Part shown: positions 9,094 through 17,379 of the stretch, piece by piece
How positions within the stretch are numbered: position 1 is the stretch's first letter
How the letters are laid out: each line of letters starts with the position of its first letter
Source of the DNA: DASWZN01 sp963841635
Lineage (GTDB): Bacteria; Acidobacteriota; Terriglobia; Bryobacterales; Bryobacteraceae
Assembly: GCA_963841635.1 (NCBI GenBank)
Contig: CAWJDO010000002.1
Location: forward strand, 1 to 64,000
Direction: 5' to 3'
DNA: 64,000 nt
The notes under the pieces: generated by a model
What the model was told of the DNA's origin: nothing
The model's database searches: none
What the model saw: only the letters and a program-made list of their open reading frames with translations
Program-made: the position numbers and the translations under genes

Positions 9094-9563
9094 GGCGAAC
9101 CACCTTTCAACCGCTTCGCGCGGTATAACGCTGTCACTCTGGTCACGTACGCATAGACTTCGGCGTTCGAGTATGCCAGTCCGGCCGAAAGAACCCGCTG
9201 TTCGCCAGCTATGTACGCCGCAGCGACCAGGCGCAGATCCCCCTGGAACAACCTCAGAAGGTGGGACAAATACGCCACCCCGCCACGGATGTTCTGCGCA
9301 ATCTCGAAGCGGTTCGTAACGCCGAACGTCGCCGCAGTGGCGGGCATGAGCTGCATGAGCCCGGCTGCGCCCTTGCTCGAGACCGCGCGCGGCTGCCAGC
9401 CGGATTCGACTTCGATGATCGAGTGGACCAGTTCCCGCGGAACCCGGTACGACGCCGCGTAGTAGTCGGCCCACCGCATCGCGACCGCGCGCTCATCGGC
9501 CTGCCCGAGACCGGCAGCCGCGCCGGCCACGAGCAGACACGCCAGTTTCAGGCCGCCCGTCAT
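9090..9563 (-). CDS. virB1: VirB1-like lytic transglycosylase
   Basis: The 157-aa product has a signal peptide (about 1-20) and a compact SLT domain. The catalytic glutamate is in HSIIEVESGWQPRAVSSKGA, followed by GLMQLMPATAATFGV and AAYIAGEQRVLSAG. It would cleave peptidoglycan locally so that the envelope-spanning secretion channel can assemble. It overlaps both neighbours by 4 bp (ATGA at each junction), so translation is likely coupled. Confidence 0.9.
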   Translation of the reverse strand: MTGGLKLACLLVAGAAAGLGQADERAVAMRWADYYAASYRVPRELVHSIIEVESGWQPRAVSSKGAAGLMQLMPATAATFGVTNRFEIAQNIRGGVAYLSHLLRLFQGDLRLVAAAYIAGEQRVLSAGLAYSNAEVYAYVTRVTALYRAKRLKGGSP

Positions 9564-10468
9564 GATTCCGCCGCCGCTTCGGCATACCTGTGCGAATCGA
9601 ACACGAGTGAGGCGAAGCCGTCCCTTAGCAGGAGCCGCTTTCGATCGGAGTCCGTCTTTGCCACCAGCGGCAGGAGCACGTCTCGCATCTCAGGCGTGAT
9701 GTCCTCCAAGCCCAGGATGTCCAGGGCCTGTGCCAGTTCGAGCATCTCGGCGATGGACACCGGCTTTTCCATCTGCCACCCTCGAAGGGCGTGGGCCAGA
9801 CCGGCAATCGTGCGCCTCAGCGCTGGATTGGCTGTCGTGCGGCGAACCTGCAGAATCTCGGCCTCTCTTTCGACGGTCGGGAACTCGACCCGGAGGTAGA
9901 AGCAGCGGCGCCGCAAGGGATCGCCCAGCCGGCGAACCTCGTTTGAAGTGAGGATCACGAACGGTACTGTGCGGTGCCTGATGGTTCCCAGCTTCGGGAT
10001 CGTGATCTGCCATTCGGAGAGAATCTCCAGCAGCAGCGCTTCGAATCCCTCGTCCACCTTGTCGACCTCATCGATCAGCAGGACACAGGGCTTCTCGTAG
10101 AGAAGGGATCGAAGCAGCGGGCCCTGAACGAAGAAATCCAGGGTATGCAGGCCGCTCCTGATCGCGTCCCAGTCCTTCTGCAGCCGATCCGCCTGCATCT
10201 CCAGGAACAGCTTCTGAAGAGCGGTGTCGAACTTGCCGATTGCCTTCTCTTCGTTGACGCCTTCATAGCACTGCAGTCGTTCGATGACGGTGTTGGCCGC
10301 AGTGGCGACCGCCTGAGCCAGAGCTGTTTTGCCGCACCCAGGCGGACCCTCGACGATGATCGGCTTTTGCATGCGCGTCGCCAGAAACACTACCTGGAGG
10401 GCGACGGGATCGATGACGTACTTCGCCGCCACCAAGCGCCTGCCGAGGTCTTCGACCGAAGAGAACAC
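9560..10468 (-). CDS. MoxR-family AAA ATPase heading the virB operon
   Basis: The 302-aa product has MoxR hallmarks: EGPPGCGKTALAQAVA (Walker A), PCVLLIDEVDKVDEGFEALLLE (Walker B), TSNEVRRLGDPLRRRC (sensor 1 and arginine finger) and a C-terminal helical lid. MoxR ATPases are chaperone-like and usually work with a von Willebrand factor A protein, but no VWA gene is next to it. It is the first gene of the overlapping moxR-virB1-virB9-virB10 operon, an uncommon partner for such genes. The six-repeat array lies 119 bp upstream. Confidence 0.9.
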   Translation of the reverse strand: MFSSVEDLGRRLVAAKYVIDPVALQVVFLATRMQKPIIVEGPPGCGKTALAQAVATAANTVIERLQCYEGVNEEKAIGKFDTALQKLFLEMQADRLQKDWDAIRSGLHTLDFFVQGPLLRSLLYEKPCVLLIDEVDKVDEGFEALLLEILSEWQITIPKLGTIRHRTVPFVILTSNEVRRLGDPLRRRCFYLRVEFPTVEREAEILQVRRTTANPALRRTIAGLAHALRGWQMEKPVSIAEMLELAQALDILGLEDITPEMRDVLLPLVAKTDSDRKRLLLRDGFASLVFDSHRYAEAAAES

Positions 10469-10586
10469 CGCCTTCCTCCTGGCCCGATTCTATGGGAAGG
10501 AGCTCGTGGTCCATATTGTCCGCGCCTGTTGCGAACTGCCTGCGCGCTCCCCATCCACCGCGCGTCCAGTGCTTTCGATGCGACCT

Positions 10587-10871
10587 AAAAACGTTCTCAG
10601 AGCTATCGGACCTCCAGCGCAGCTCAGCCCTACGCGAAAAGTGTTCCTGAACCAATCCCAGATTGCGTTGGGGCCTGGCTTCCTCCCAAGGACGTGAAGA
10701 ACATTCTAGGAGCTATCACAAGTCTGGCCATGTCCCCAAACCAAGAAACGTTCGTGAAGCTATCCGAGTGCTCCCGGACTTGGCCACCTCACGAATGTTC
10801 TTGGCGTCATCCGTCGGAAGCCACGGCGCGAGGTACACTCACCCTAGAAAAGTGTTCTTGGAGCAATGCGC
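10587..10871. repeat. six-copy degenerate ~24-bp direct repeat array
   Basis: Six same-orientation copies start near 10587, 10637, 10697, 10744, 10791 and 10848 (spacings 50, 60, 47, 47, 57 bp). The approximate consensus is AAAAACGTTCTTGGAGC followed by TATCCGA. The core GAACGTTC is nearly palindromic, suggesting binding sites for a dimeric protein. Copies differ at several positions, so this is not a CRISPR array. The array lies upstream of the moxR-virB operon; the last copy overlaps the 3' end of a small ORF. Iterons, operator sites or an oriT-related region are the likeliest explanations. Confidence 0.7.
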
Positions 10872-11060
10872 GCGTGTGAAGGTCGGAGGACGCGGGACAG
10901 CGTCATCCTCCAGTTCGCGTAGCAGCCGGAGAGCTTTCGCCACGTCGCCGAGCGGCACTCCGTTCTCGCCGGCTTCGATCACGCGGTTGCAGCGCTCAAT
11001 ATGGTCGTTGTGCCGGCGAATCGCCTCGCCTGCTGCCAGCTTCCAGTACGTCGCGTACAA
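10839..11060 (-). CDS. small helical hypothetical protein
   Basis: A 73-aa frame with a TTG start reads KLAAGEAIRRHNDHIERCN and later KALRLLRELEDD, giving amphipathic helices and plausible coding character. It lies just downstream of the excisionase-like gene on the same strand. Its last residues run through the sixth copy of the repeat array. The rare start codon and absence of a clear ribosome site make it uncertain. Function is unknown. Confidence 0.4.
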   Translation of the reverse strand: MYATYWKLAAGEAIRRHNDHIERCNRVIEAGENGVPLGDVAKALRLLRELEDDAVPRPPTFTRAHCSKNTFLG

Positions 11061-11113
11061 AGGGAACGATCTCGGTTTGCAGACTGCCTGGCGAGTTGCA
11101 GAGCGCCGTCTGC

Positions 11114-11353
11114 TTACGCGGCCCGCTTAAGCAGCCACTCCGCCACGTCGTGGGCGCGGAAGCGCACGTTAGACTCGATCTTGAAGAACGGGATCATCCC
11201 CCGACTCACGTAGCTGTAGAGAGTCTTCGGGCTGATGGCAAGGATCTGACCCAACTCCTTTGCCGTCAGCAGGCGATCACAACCAGCTAGGCGCTCAAAC
11301 ACGTCGCCGGCGGGCCTTGGCATGGAGGATGCGTGAACGGGGGAGGTTGACAT
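11114..11353 (-). CDS. excisionase-family HTH DNA-binding protein
   Basis: The 79-aa product has the excisionase/MerR-type winged HTH pattern: LLTAKELGQILAISPKTLY, then SYVSRGMIPFFKIESNVRF and HDVAEWLLKRA. Such proteins bend DNA at attachment sites and bias tyrosine recombinases to excision, or regulate element genes. It lies downstream of the 396-aa integrase on the same strand, the usual int-xis pairing. Confidence 0.85.
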   Translation of the reverse strand: MSTSPVHASSMPRPAGDVFERLAGCDRLLTAKELGQILAISPKTLYSYVSRGMIPFFKIESNVRFRAHDVAEWLLKRAA

Positions 11354-11603
11354 ACGTTGATCTCCTCAGCAGTCCGGTTGTCTTAGCTCAGCAGCACGTC
11401 CGCAATCCCGGCCCAGAATCGGCAGCAGTTGCGCACGTCTGTGGCTCCTTTGTAAGGCGGAGTGGGCTCCTCAGTCAAAAGAGTCGGTGGCATCGCTGCC
11501 GATGACCTCGGCCGGACCTGGGGGACACCTTCCGTTGTCGAATCGCCGCGCTTCTTGTGGCGGGGCCGTCTCTCACATCCCTTCGCCAACCGCAGCGGCG
11601 ACG

Positions 11604-12794
11604 CTATCCGGCCCGGCGTAGAGTTCGAGCAGTGCCGGGACCGGACGCTTGTCGTCGAGGCGTTCTTCCGCGTGCCTGCCCTGGCATCGCCATCTGATCG
11701 AGGCGGTCGAAGACTTCCGTCGCGGGCACCAAGTAGCGCATGGTCGTCTCAAGCGACTTATGCCCCATCCAATGCTGAACCGTGCGCACGTCGAAACCAG
11801 CCCTCAACGAGCGGGTGGCGAACGTCGAGCGGAAGGTCTTGAGATCGAATTTCGCCCAATCGAGGCCGGCGCGTTCTGCGACGTCCTTGCAGCGGTCGAG
11901 CATGTGGTACTCGCGGTTTCCCGCAGGCGAGGGAAATACGTAGTTCGGTCCCGAACGACAGCGGTGCGCATCGAGTAGGTCGCCCAACTTCGCCGGGATC
12001 GGCACCTCGCGTTCTTCGTGGCTCTTCGGGTAGAATCCCAGCTCGGGCTTCGCTGTCACACGGATGGTCTGCAGATCAAGGTTGATATCGTGCCAGAAGA
12101 GGTGGACCACTTCGAGTTCGCGGAAGCCCGTTAGCAAGAAGGTCGAAAACATGACCCGTTCCCGCGCATCGCACGCGGCGAGGAACGTCGCGAGTTCGGC
12201 CTCCTGATACTCGCGCGGCAGAGACGTGACCCGCTCGGGCAATTGCAGGCCCCGAGTGATTCCGGCGCGACCCTGGCGCTTGAAGAATTGCGCAACGATG
12301 ATGGCGTTGTGGAGAATTGTGTTGGCACCGAGTTGATGGTCTTTCTTCAGGGCGATGATGTAGCGAGTCAGGTCGTCGCTCGTGATTTGATCGATGGTTG
12401 CACAACCCTTGAAGAACTCTAGAAAGCGGTTGAGAACCGCCTCGTACTTCCTGTGCGTATTCGGCTTCTTGAGGGCTTCTACCTGGCCAAGGTAATCGTG
12501 CACGGCAATATGCAGCGCTGGAGTCTTGAGTGTCTCGCCTGCGAGTTCGAAGCCAGGGACCCGGAGTTTGCGTCCGTCCAGTTCGTGCCGCTTGCGGCGT
12601 TGCGCCTCGAGGGCCTGGGCAGCAGTCACTCCGGCCGACTGCCGGCGCCGCTTACCGGCGGCGTACCACTCGACCAGGTACAGCCCGTCTGGGAGCGCGT
12701 TCCAGTCGTAGTTGCCTTTTGCGTTGCGGGGAATCGACAGCAGCTTCCAGGAGCCGTCGATTTTGACCTTCTTGACGATGTTGACGTGTGACAT
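11604..12794 (-). CDS. tyrosine recombinase / phage-type integrase
   Basis: The 396-aa product has a core-binding SAM-like domain (about 95-185) and a catalytic domain (about 195-375). Catalytic positions visible are the first Arg in LLTGFRELEVVHLF, a Lys in the FYPKSHEERE hairpin, FRSTFATRSLRAGF with the second Arg, HWMGHKS, and the nucleophile Tyr in TMRYL. The usual box II HxxR reads KTFR, so the His is replaced by Lys. It could mediate integration of the island or of a nested element. It appears intact, unlike the tRNA-proximal integrase. Confidence 0.9.
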   Translation of the reverse strand: MSHVNIVKKVKIDGSWKLLSIPRNAKGNYDWNALPDGLYLVEWYAAGKRRRQSAGVTAAQALEAQRRKRHELDGRKLRVPGFELAGETLKTPALHIAVHDYLGQVEALKKPNTHRKYEAVLNRFLEFFKGCATIDQITSDDLTRYIIALKKDHQLGANTILHNAIIVAQFFKRQGRAGITRGLQLPERVTSLPREYQEAELATFLAACDARERVMFSTFLLTGFRELEVVHLFWHDINLDLQTIRVTAKPELGFYPKSHEEREVPIPAKLGDLLDAHRCRSGPNYVFPSPAGNREYHMLDRCKDVAERAGLDWAKFDLKTFRSTFATRSLRAGFDVRTVQHWMGHKSLETTMRYLVPATEVFDRLDQMAMPGQARGRTPRRQASGPGTARTLRRAG

Positions 12795-12902
12795 AGGTTC
12801 CCTCCGTGGCTCGATTCTAGATGGACACCGCGGAGGACACCAAATGTCTTAATAGATTGGAATCAAAGGAGGGGTGCGGGAAGCTGGCATTCCCGCCCTG
12901 GC

Positions 12903-13538
12903 TCATTCTCTTTGCCCACCTCGGAAGATGACCTTGCGCTTGTTCTGCTTGAGAACCCAGTCGTCCAGCGCGTGCATCGATAGCCCTCGAGACCGGGACT
13001 TCAGGAATCGGATGACCTCGAACTGGGGCCAATACACACAATGCACGGTGTTTCGGAATCGCCCGTTGTAAAGCTCCCGCCTGTGCTGCTCGGCGTCCGC
13101 CTGCACGTCGCCACTCCAGCGCGGCACCAGCTTACAGGCCACGTCGACGTCATTGGGCCGCTCGGCGCCCTTCAAGAAACTGCCGAACAAAACCAATCTA
13201 TCGACTTTGTAGGCCCAGCGATCATCGGCGTTGACCAGTTTGGCCCGCCGCACCAACTCCGAGACGAGCCGCTCAGCCCCGCTTCTCAGAAGAGGCTTCG
13301 CAGCAGTCGCCAGGGCCAAGGCGCCGCCCTTCACCGTCCCCTCGAGACGGCCCTCGGTCGACCTGAAGAATCCGCGCCGGTGCAGCTTCCCCAAGACCGA
13401 GTTGGCGACCGGCTCTGAGCAACCAAGGCTTTCCTGGACCTGGCGCAAGGAAACTCCCCACTTGATTGCCTCGCGCATCAAGCGCCGGACTTCAACAGCC
13501 GGGAGTCCGGCAATCCTCTGATCCGCATCGACTCGCAT
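12903..13538 (-). CDS. winged-helix protein with nucleotidyltransferase domain
   Basis: The 211-aa product has an N-terminal HTH (about 15-70, VSLRQVQESLGCSEPVANSV) and a minimal nucleotidyltransferase core at about 110-150. That core shows the GS motif in LVLFGSFLKG and the carboxylate pair in NDVDVACKL. Such minimal NTases occur in toxin-antitoxin and abortive-infection systems and as stand-alone regulators. No HEPN partner or toxin gene is adjacent. A role in element regulation or defence is speculation. Confidence 0.65.
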   Translation of the reverse strand: MRVDADQRIAGLPAVEVRRLMREAIKWGVSLRQVQESLGCSEPVANSVLGKLHRRGFFRSTEGRLEGTVKGGALALATAAKPLLRSGAERLVSELVRRAKLVNADDRWAYKVDRLVLFGSFLKGAERPNDVDVACKLVPRWSGDVQADAEQHRRELYNGRFRNTVHCVYWPQFEVIRFLKSRSRGLSMHALDDWVLKQNKRKVIFRGGQRE

Positions 13539-13568
13539 GTCGTTTTGCTTTCACCGCCCTTTCCAGAC

Positions 13569-13847
13569 CTAGCGGCTCAGCGTCCGCTGGCCAACTGTGC
13601 AACGGCAACCCTCGATGAACTCCTCGATGTCATTTGGATCGAATCGCAAAGGACTCCTCCCCGGTCCCATCTTCACCGCCGGAAGATAGGGCCTTCGCTT
13701 CCCCGAGGCGTGCTGGATTACCCACGAAATGCTGACCCCCAGTTTCCTCGCCACGTCCCTCGCTTTGACAAGCTGCCGGATCGGCCTGGTCTCCATCTCG
13801 AAAAGGGCCGACGACCCGGCGCTTGAGTCTGTTGTTGAATGAGGCAT
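13569..13847 (-). CDS. AlpA/excisionase-like small DNA-binding protein
   Basis: The 92-aa product contains RQLVKARDVARKLGVSISW followed by a charged wing and RFDPNDIEEFIEG, matching the HTH-17/AlpA layout. It lies between the NTase gene and the tRNA-proximal integrase on the same strand and could be that integrase's directionality factor. The first ~20 residues are low-complexity and the true start may be internal. Confidence 0.65.
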   Translation of the reverse strand: MPHSTTDSSAGSSALFEMETRPIRQLVKARDVARKLGVSISWVIQHASGKRRPYLPAVKMGPGRSPLRFDPNDIEEFIEGCRCTVGQRTLSR

Positions 13848-15100
13848 CTGCTCCCCTCGTTCTATCAGCCTGGAACCTATTTACCGCACCAGCCGGAATA
13901 AGGCAAAAGTCTCTACCTCGGCAGGCGCGGTCACAGGCCAGGGTGGCTTGTGCCGAACGCGGGAAGAGAAGAATGCAACGCCCTATTCAGGAGCGGGAGC
14001 GCCAGTGATTCTCGCATCCAGAGCGGCGACGGCGGTACGCAGACTCTCGGGAATGACCTTTGCGTAGTGCTTCAGCGTCGTATGGGGATCGGTGTGCCGC
14101 AGGTGGCGCTGCATGTCCTTGACCGTTGCGAAGCTCTGAATGTATGTGGACGACGTCCGGCGGAATGCCTGGTGCGTCACGTTGGGCACGCCGGCAAGCT
14201 CGGCCAGCGGTTTCAGCTGGCGATTCAAGTAGTTCGCGACGCTGAACGCCGTTCCTGACGAACTCGGAAACAGAAAGGCGCGGGGATCCTGCCGGTGCTG
14301 ATGCCCTGCGATCCATACCGCGATCTCGCGCGCGAGATCTGGAGGCACCGGCACGAAGCTGTCACTCTCATCGGTCTTCGTGTCCCCAATTCGATCTTCA
14401 CCGGCCTGACGTTCCTTGAGAGCTTCGTCGATCCGGAGTTGGGCCCCTTCGAAGTCCTCAACGCGCAGCACCAGCGCCTCTGCGGGTCGCAACCCGCACA
14501 CCGCGAGTATCCGCAAGATCAGGTGCTCGCGCGGAGAAGCGTGTGACAGCAAGGCGCGGAATTCGTCGACGCTCAGGAAACGTTCGCAGGGTTTCTTGCG
14601 GACCTTGGGCATCACGAGCTTTCGCGCCGGATTCTTGGGAATCAGGTCCTCGTCGACGGCGTACTCGAAGCAAGACCTCACGTAGGTCCGAATCTGGCCC
14701 ACGGCGGACTTGCTGAACCGCGCGTCCGCGAGCCCATTCAGGAGCAATTGCAGCGGGGTCAGCGTTAGTTCGCGAATTCGCTGGTCGCCAATTTGAGGAA
14801 GGACATGTTTGGCGAACAGGCATTTGAGGTTCTCGCGGGTCTTCTTTGACCATTGACCTGACTTCACCGCGCGGTAGGCTTTCCACAACTCGGCGAAGGT
14901 GGTGATCTCCTCGCCTTGCTTGGCTAGTTTGCCGGTGTGCTCCGCGATGTACTCACTGAGTTCCTCAAGGGCCTCATGCCTCGGCTTTGTCGCGGGACCA
15001 AGGGTCTTTTCCTTTTTGCGCCGTACACGCCGGCCGTAGGGCGCGGCCTCCCAGACGTGGAAATAGCCTACCCACACCCTTCCTTCTCGTGCGCGGTTAA

Positions 15101-15116
15101 CCCGACTTTCGCAGTT
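15101..15116 (+). repeat. left terminal inverted repeat of the IS
   Basis: CCCGACTTTCGCAGTT, a perfect match to the reverse complement of 17105-17120. Similarity continues weakly inward through GGCCCG. Confidence 0.9.
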
Positions 15117-15188
15117 GGGGGCCCGAGCGACACCTAAGCCATTAAGAATCAGTGCAGGCGATCAAAAGGTCTTCACCACAAACCCGGG

Positions 15189-16979
15189 CTATCGACCAGC
15201 CTCGGCGACCGCTCGGAGGGCGGGTTCCGCGGTGATCCGCGGAGGTGGTTGCGCGGGCAGCTCGAGCTTGAGCTTGTCGAGGACCAACTGGGCATCTCTC
15301 TCCGGCTGCGTGTAGCGGGGGAGAATCAGCCAGCGTCCGTCGACGGTGGGAATGTACACGTCGATCATCTGAATGTTCGCCAGCGCGCCCATCACGGCCG
15401 CTGGCGTCAGCCCCGGCGCGTGAATCATGAGCCGGTTCTTCAACGTCACTTGAAGACAGTAGGCCAGGAAGGCGACCAAGATGTGAGCGTCGGCGCGATG
15501 CTCCAGTTGATGCCGGATGGGCCGAATCCCGAGCTCGCTTTTCAGGCTTCGAAAAACGGATTCGATCTGGGTCAGTTGCACGTAGCGCGACCACAACACC
15601 GTGGGGTCGCCGCCGGCCAGGTTGGAGCGCAGTAAGTAGTGTCCGTCGCGCAACTCCGCCTCTTTGAGCTTGACCTTGTCCACGTGGAATCGAAAGGTCT
15701 CCCGCGTCACCGGCTGCCGGGACTCCGGCAGTTGGATCTTCACGAAGCCGAAGGCGCGGCCCGCCTCGGTCTTGGCGGCGCCGATCCGCAGCAACAACTG
15801 ATCGCGCGCCGGCAGGCTGCGCCGCATGGCGCGAAGTTTTCGCAGCAGCCGCGCCAGCCTCTTGCGCCGCATGGCGACCTCTTTGGCCTGGCGGCCCTCG
15901 CTCTTGGCCAGCACGTAAAGCTCGCCGTCCTGCTCGAACAGTTTCACCTCGACCGAGTCGCGAACCTTCTGCCAGGGCAAATCCAGCCACTTCTTCTCGT
16001 GCTGCTTGATCTTGCTCTTGGACGTTCCCACCAGGTAGTAGACCGTGCGCGCCGGGTCGCGCATCTCGGCCAGAATCGCCTCGGTCGGGATGCCCCGGTC
16101 CATGACCCACATCCGCTTCGCCTTCCCGTAGGTCTTCTCGATTTTGTCGAGGAACCCTCGCAGTGTGGTGCAGTCGGTGGTGTTGCCGTCCATCACTTCG
16201 TAGGCCAGTGGGAAGCCGTCGGTGGTCACCACCAGCGCCACCACTACCTGCAAGCAATCCGGCCGGCCGTCGCGGCTGTAGCCGCGCTTAGCCTTGGGGT
16301 TCTCTTCCATGGCGCCTTCGAAATACGTGCTCGTCAAATCGTAGAGCAGCACTTCGAAGTCGGCTTGAAACAGGTCCGCCCACTTTTGTCTCAACCACAC
16401 GAACAGATCCTGCTTGTGCTCCAGCACCCGGTCCAGACAACGATACAGCCGGTCCTTTTCGGCGGCCGCATAGTCGACGTTCAGTAACTCGTCCATGGCG
16501 GTGGAAAGAAACCACTGCCGATGCACACGCCACTCGCTGGCCGGATCGAGCAGATGGTTCACCACCAGCAGTTCCAGCACCTTCTCCCATCTCACGGCCT
16601 CGCGGCCGTCCGGCAAGCGCCGCTGCCAAAACTCGTCGAGTCCCAGTTGACGCCAGATTTCGCAAGCCAGCCAGCAGTTGCCGAACAGGCGCGGCCGCCG
16701 CAGTTCCAGTCCGCTCAGCCTCACCTGCAGGCTGTCGACGGCATCTTCGGGAATCTCGCGATCGTCGGGGAACAGGCTGAGGTTGCGAGAACGCTGCTGC
16801 TGCTCGTCGAAGACCTCGAGGGTCTTGCGCCAGGCGGCTTGCTGAGAGTCGTTCACTTCACCCAGGTAGAGGACCGTGCGTTGCGCCGTCTTGCCCGAAG
16901 ACAGTCGCCGGTTTTCCACCACGCTAAAGTAGCGGTGATCCTTGCCGTCCTTCCTGCGGTTGGTGCGGCGCAAGAACAT
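15189..16979 (-). CDS. IS1634-type DDE transposase
   Basis: The product is about 596 aa when started at the ATG at 16979 (MFLRRTNRRKDGKDHRY); an in-frame start at 17036 would add 19 residues. Motifs fit IS4/IS1634-type transposases: LLYDLTSTYFEG (first Asp region), MWVMDRGIPTEAI (second Asp) and IESVFRSLKSELGIRPI with the catalytic Glu. It has no frameshift and fills nearly the whole IS, so the element may still be active. Confidence 0.92.
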   Translation of the reverse strand: MFLRRTNRRKDGKDHRYFSVVENRRLSSGKTAQRTVLYLGEVNDSQQAAWRKTLEVFDEQQQRSRNLSLFPDDREIPEDAVDSLQVRLSGLELRRPRLFGNCWLACEIWRQLGLDEFWQRRLPDGREAVRWEKVLELLVVNHLLDPASEWRVHRQWFLSTAMDELLNVDYAAAEKDRLYRCLDRVLEHKQDLFVWLRQKWADLFQADFEVLLYDLTSTYFEGAMEENPKAKRGYSRDGRPDCLQVVVALVVTTDGFPLAYEVMDGNTTDCTTLRGFLDKIEKTYGKAKRMWVMDRGIPTEAILAEMRDPARTVYYLVGTSKSKIKQHEKKWLDLPWQKVRDSVEVKLFEQDGELYVLAKSEGRQAKEVAMRRKRLARLLRKLRAMRRSLPARDQLLLRIGAAKTEAGRAFGFVKIQLPESRQPVTRETFRFHVDKVKLKEAELRDGHYLLRSNLAGGDPTVLWSRYVQLTQIESVFRSLKSELGIRPIRHQLEHRADAHILVAFLAYCLQVTLKNRLMIHAPGLTPAAVMGALANIQMIDVYIPTVDGRWLILPRYTQPERDAQLVLDKLKLELPAQPPPRITAEPALRAVAEAGR

Positions 16980-17104
16980 GGAAGCAGCAGAATGCCAGAA
17001 AAAGGTCCGAAGTGGAAGAGGGTAGGTCTTCACCACAGCGGTTTTGAGATTCTCGGATTGCAGGCAAAAGGCTTAGGGCCGGCTGAACCGGAAAAACGGG
17101 CCTG

Positions 17105-17120
17105 AACTGCGAAAGTCGGG
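17105..17120 (-). repeat. right terminal inverted repeat of the IS
   Basis: Reverse complement of the 16-bp left repeat; followed by TTAACC of the host target. Confidence 0.9.
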
Positions 17121-17379
17121 TTAACCTTCTTGACCCAGCCTTCAGGCGCCGCCGCCGCATCATCGGTCCTCGGCAGGCTTCGTCCGACGCTCCGGATCTC
17201 GAAGTCGAGAGAAGCGCCGGGTTCTTGGGCCTTCTGATCCGGCTCGGCTTCGATCTCAACCGTGGCCCGACTCGCCATGACTGCAATGTACTCGCCCGCG
17301 ATCGATCGGGCAAATCTGGTCTGGGTGGGCAGATGGGTGGGCTGTTTTTGCGGCAGTAGATCGTAAACTATTGATTTTA

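Larger units (their letters stand above)
15101..17120. mobile_element. IS1634-family-like insertion sequence, 2020 bp
   Basis: One DDE transposase gene lies between 16-bp perfect terminal inverted repeats (CCCGACTTTCGCAGTT at 15101-15116 and its complement at 17105-17120). TTAA flanks both sides (15097-15100 and 17121-17124) as a 4-bp target duplication. Because TTAA extends to the palindrome GGTTAACC, the inverted repeats look longer than they are. The host integrase frame is restored exactly when the IS and one TTAA are removed. Confidence 0.92.
13983..17278 (-). pseudogene. tRNA-proximal tyrosine recombinase interrupted by IS1634-type element
   Basis: The gene begins at the ATG at 17278 (MASRATVEIEAEPDQ), about 100 bp from the 3' end of tRNA-Arg. 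It is split at a TTAA site by an insertion (15101-17120) and resumes at 15096. Removing the IS and one TTAA gives a continuous 423-codon frame in which KKVN joins RAREGRVWVGYFHVWE. Catalytic features are CGLRPAEALVL (Arg), QAFRR (box II with Gln in place of His), RHLRHTD and the Tyr in LKHYAKVI. A truncated product could start at a GTG at 15077 but lacks the DNA-binding arm. This was probably the island's own integrase. Confidence 0.9.

Noticed and set aside
10587..10871. CRISPR array
   Set aside because: The repeats are strongly degenerate, spacings vary from 47 to 60 bp, and no cas gene is present.
11383..11589. 68-aa frame between the integrase and the excisionase gene
   Set aside because: Composition is low-complexity and no ribosome site or family pattern is seen; the 250-bp gap is treated as non-coding.
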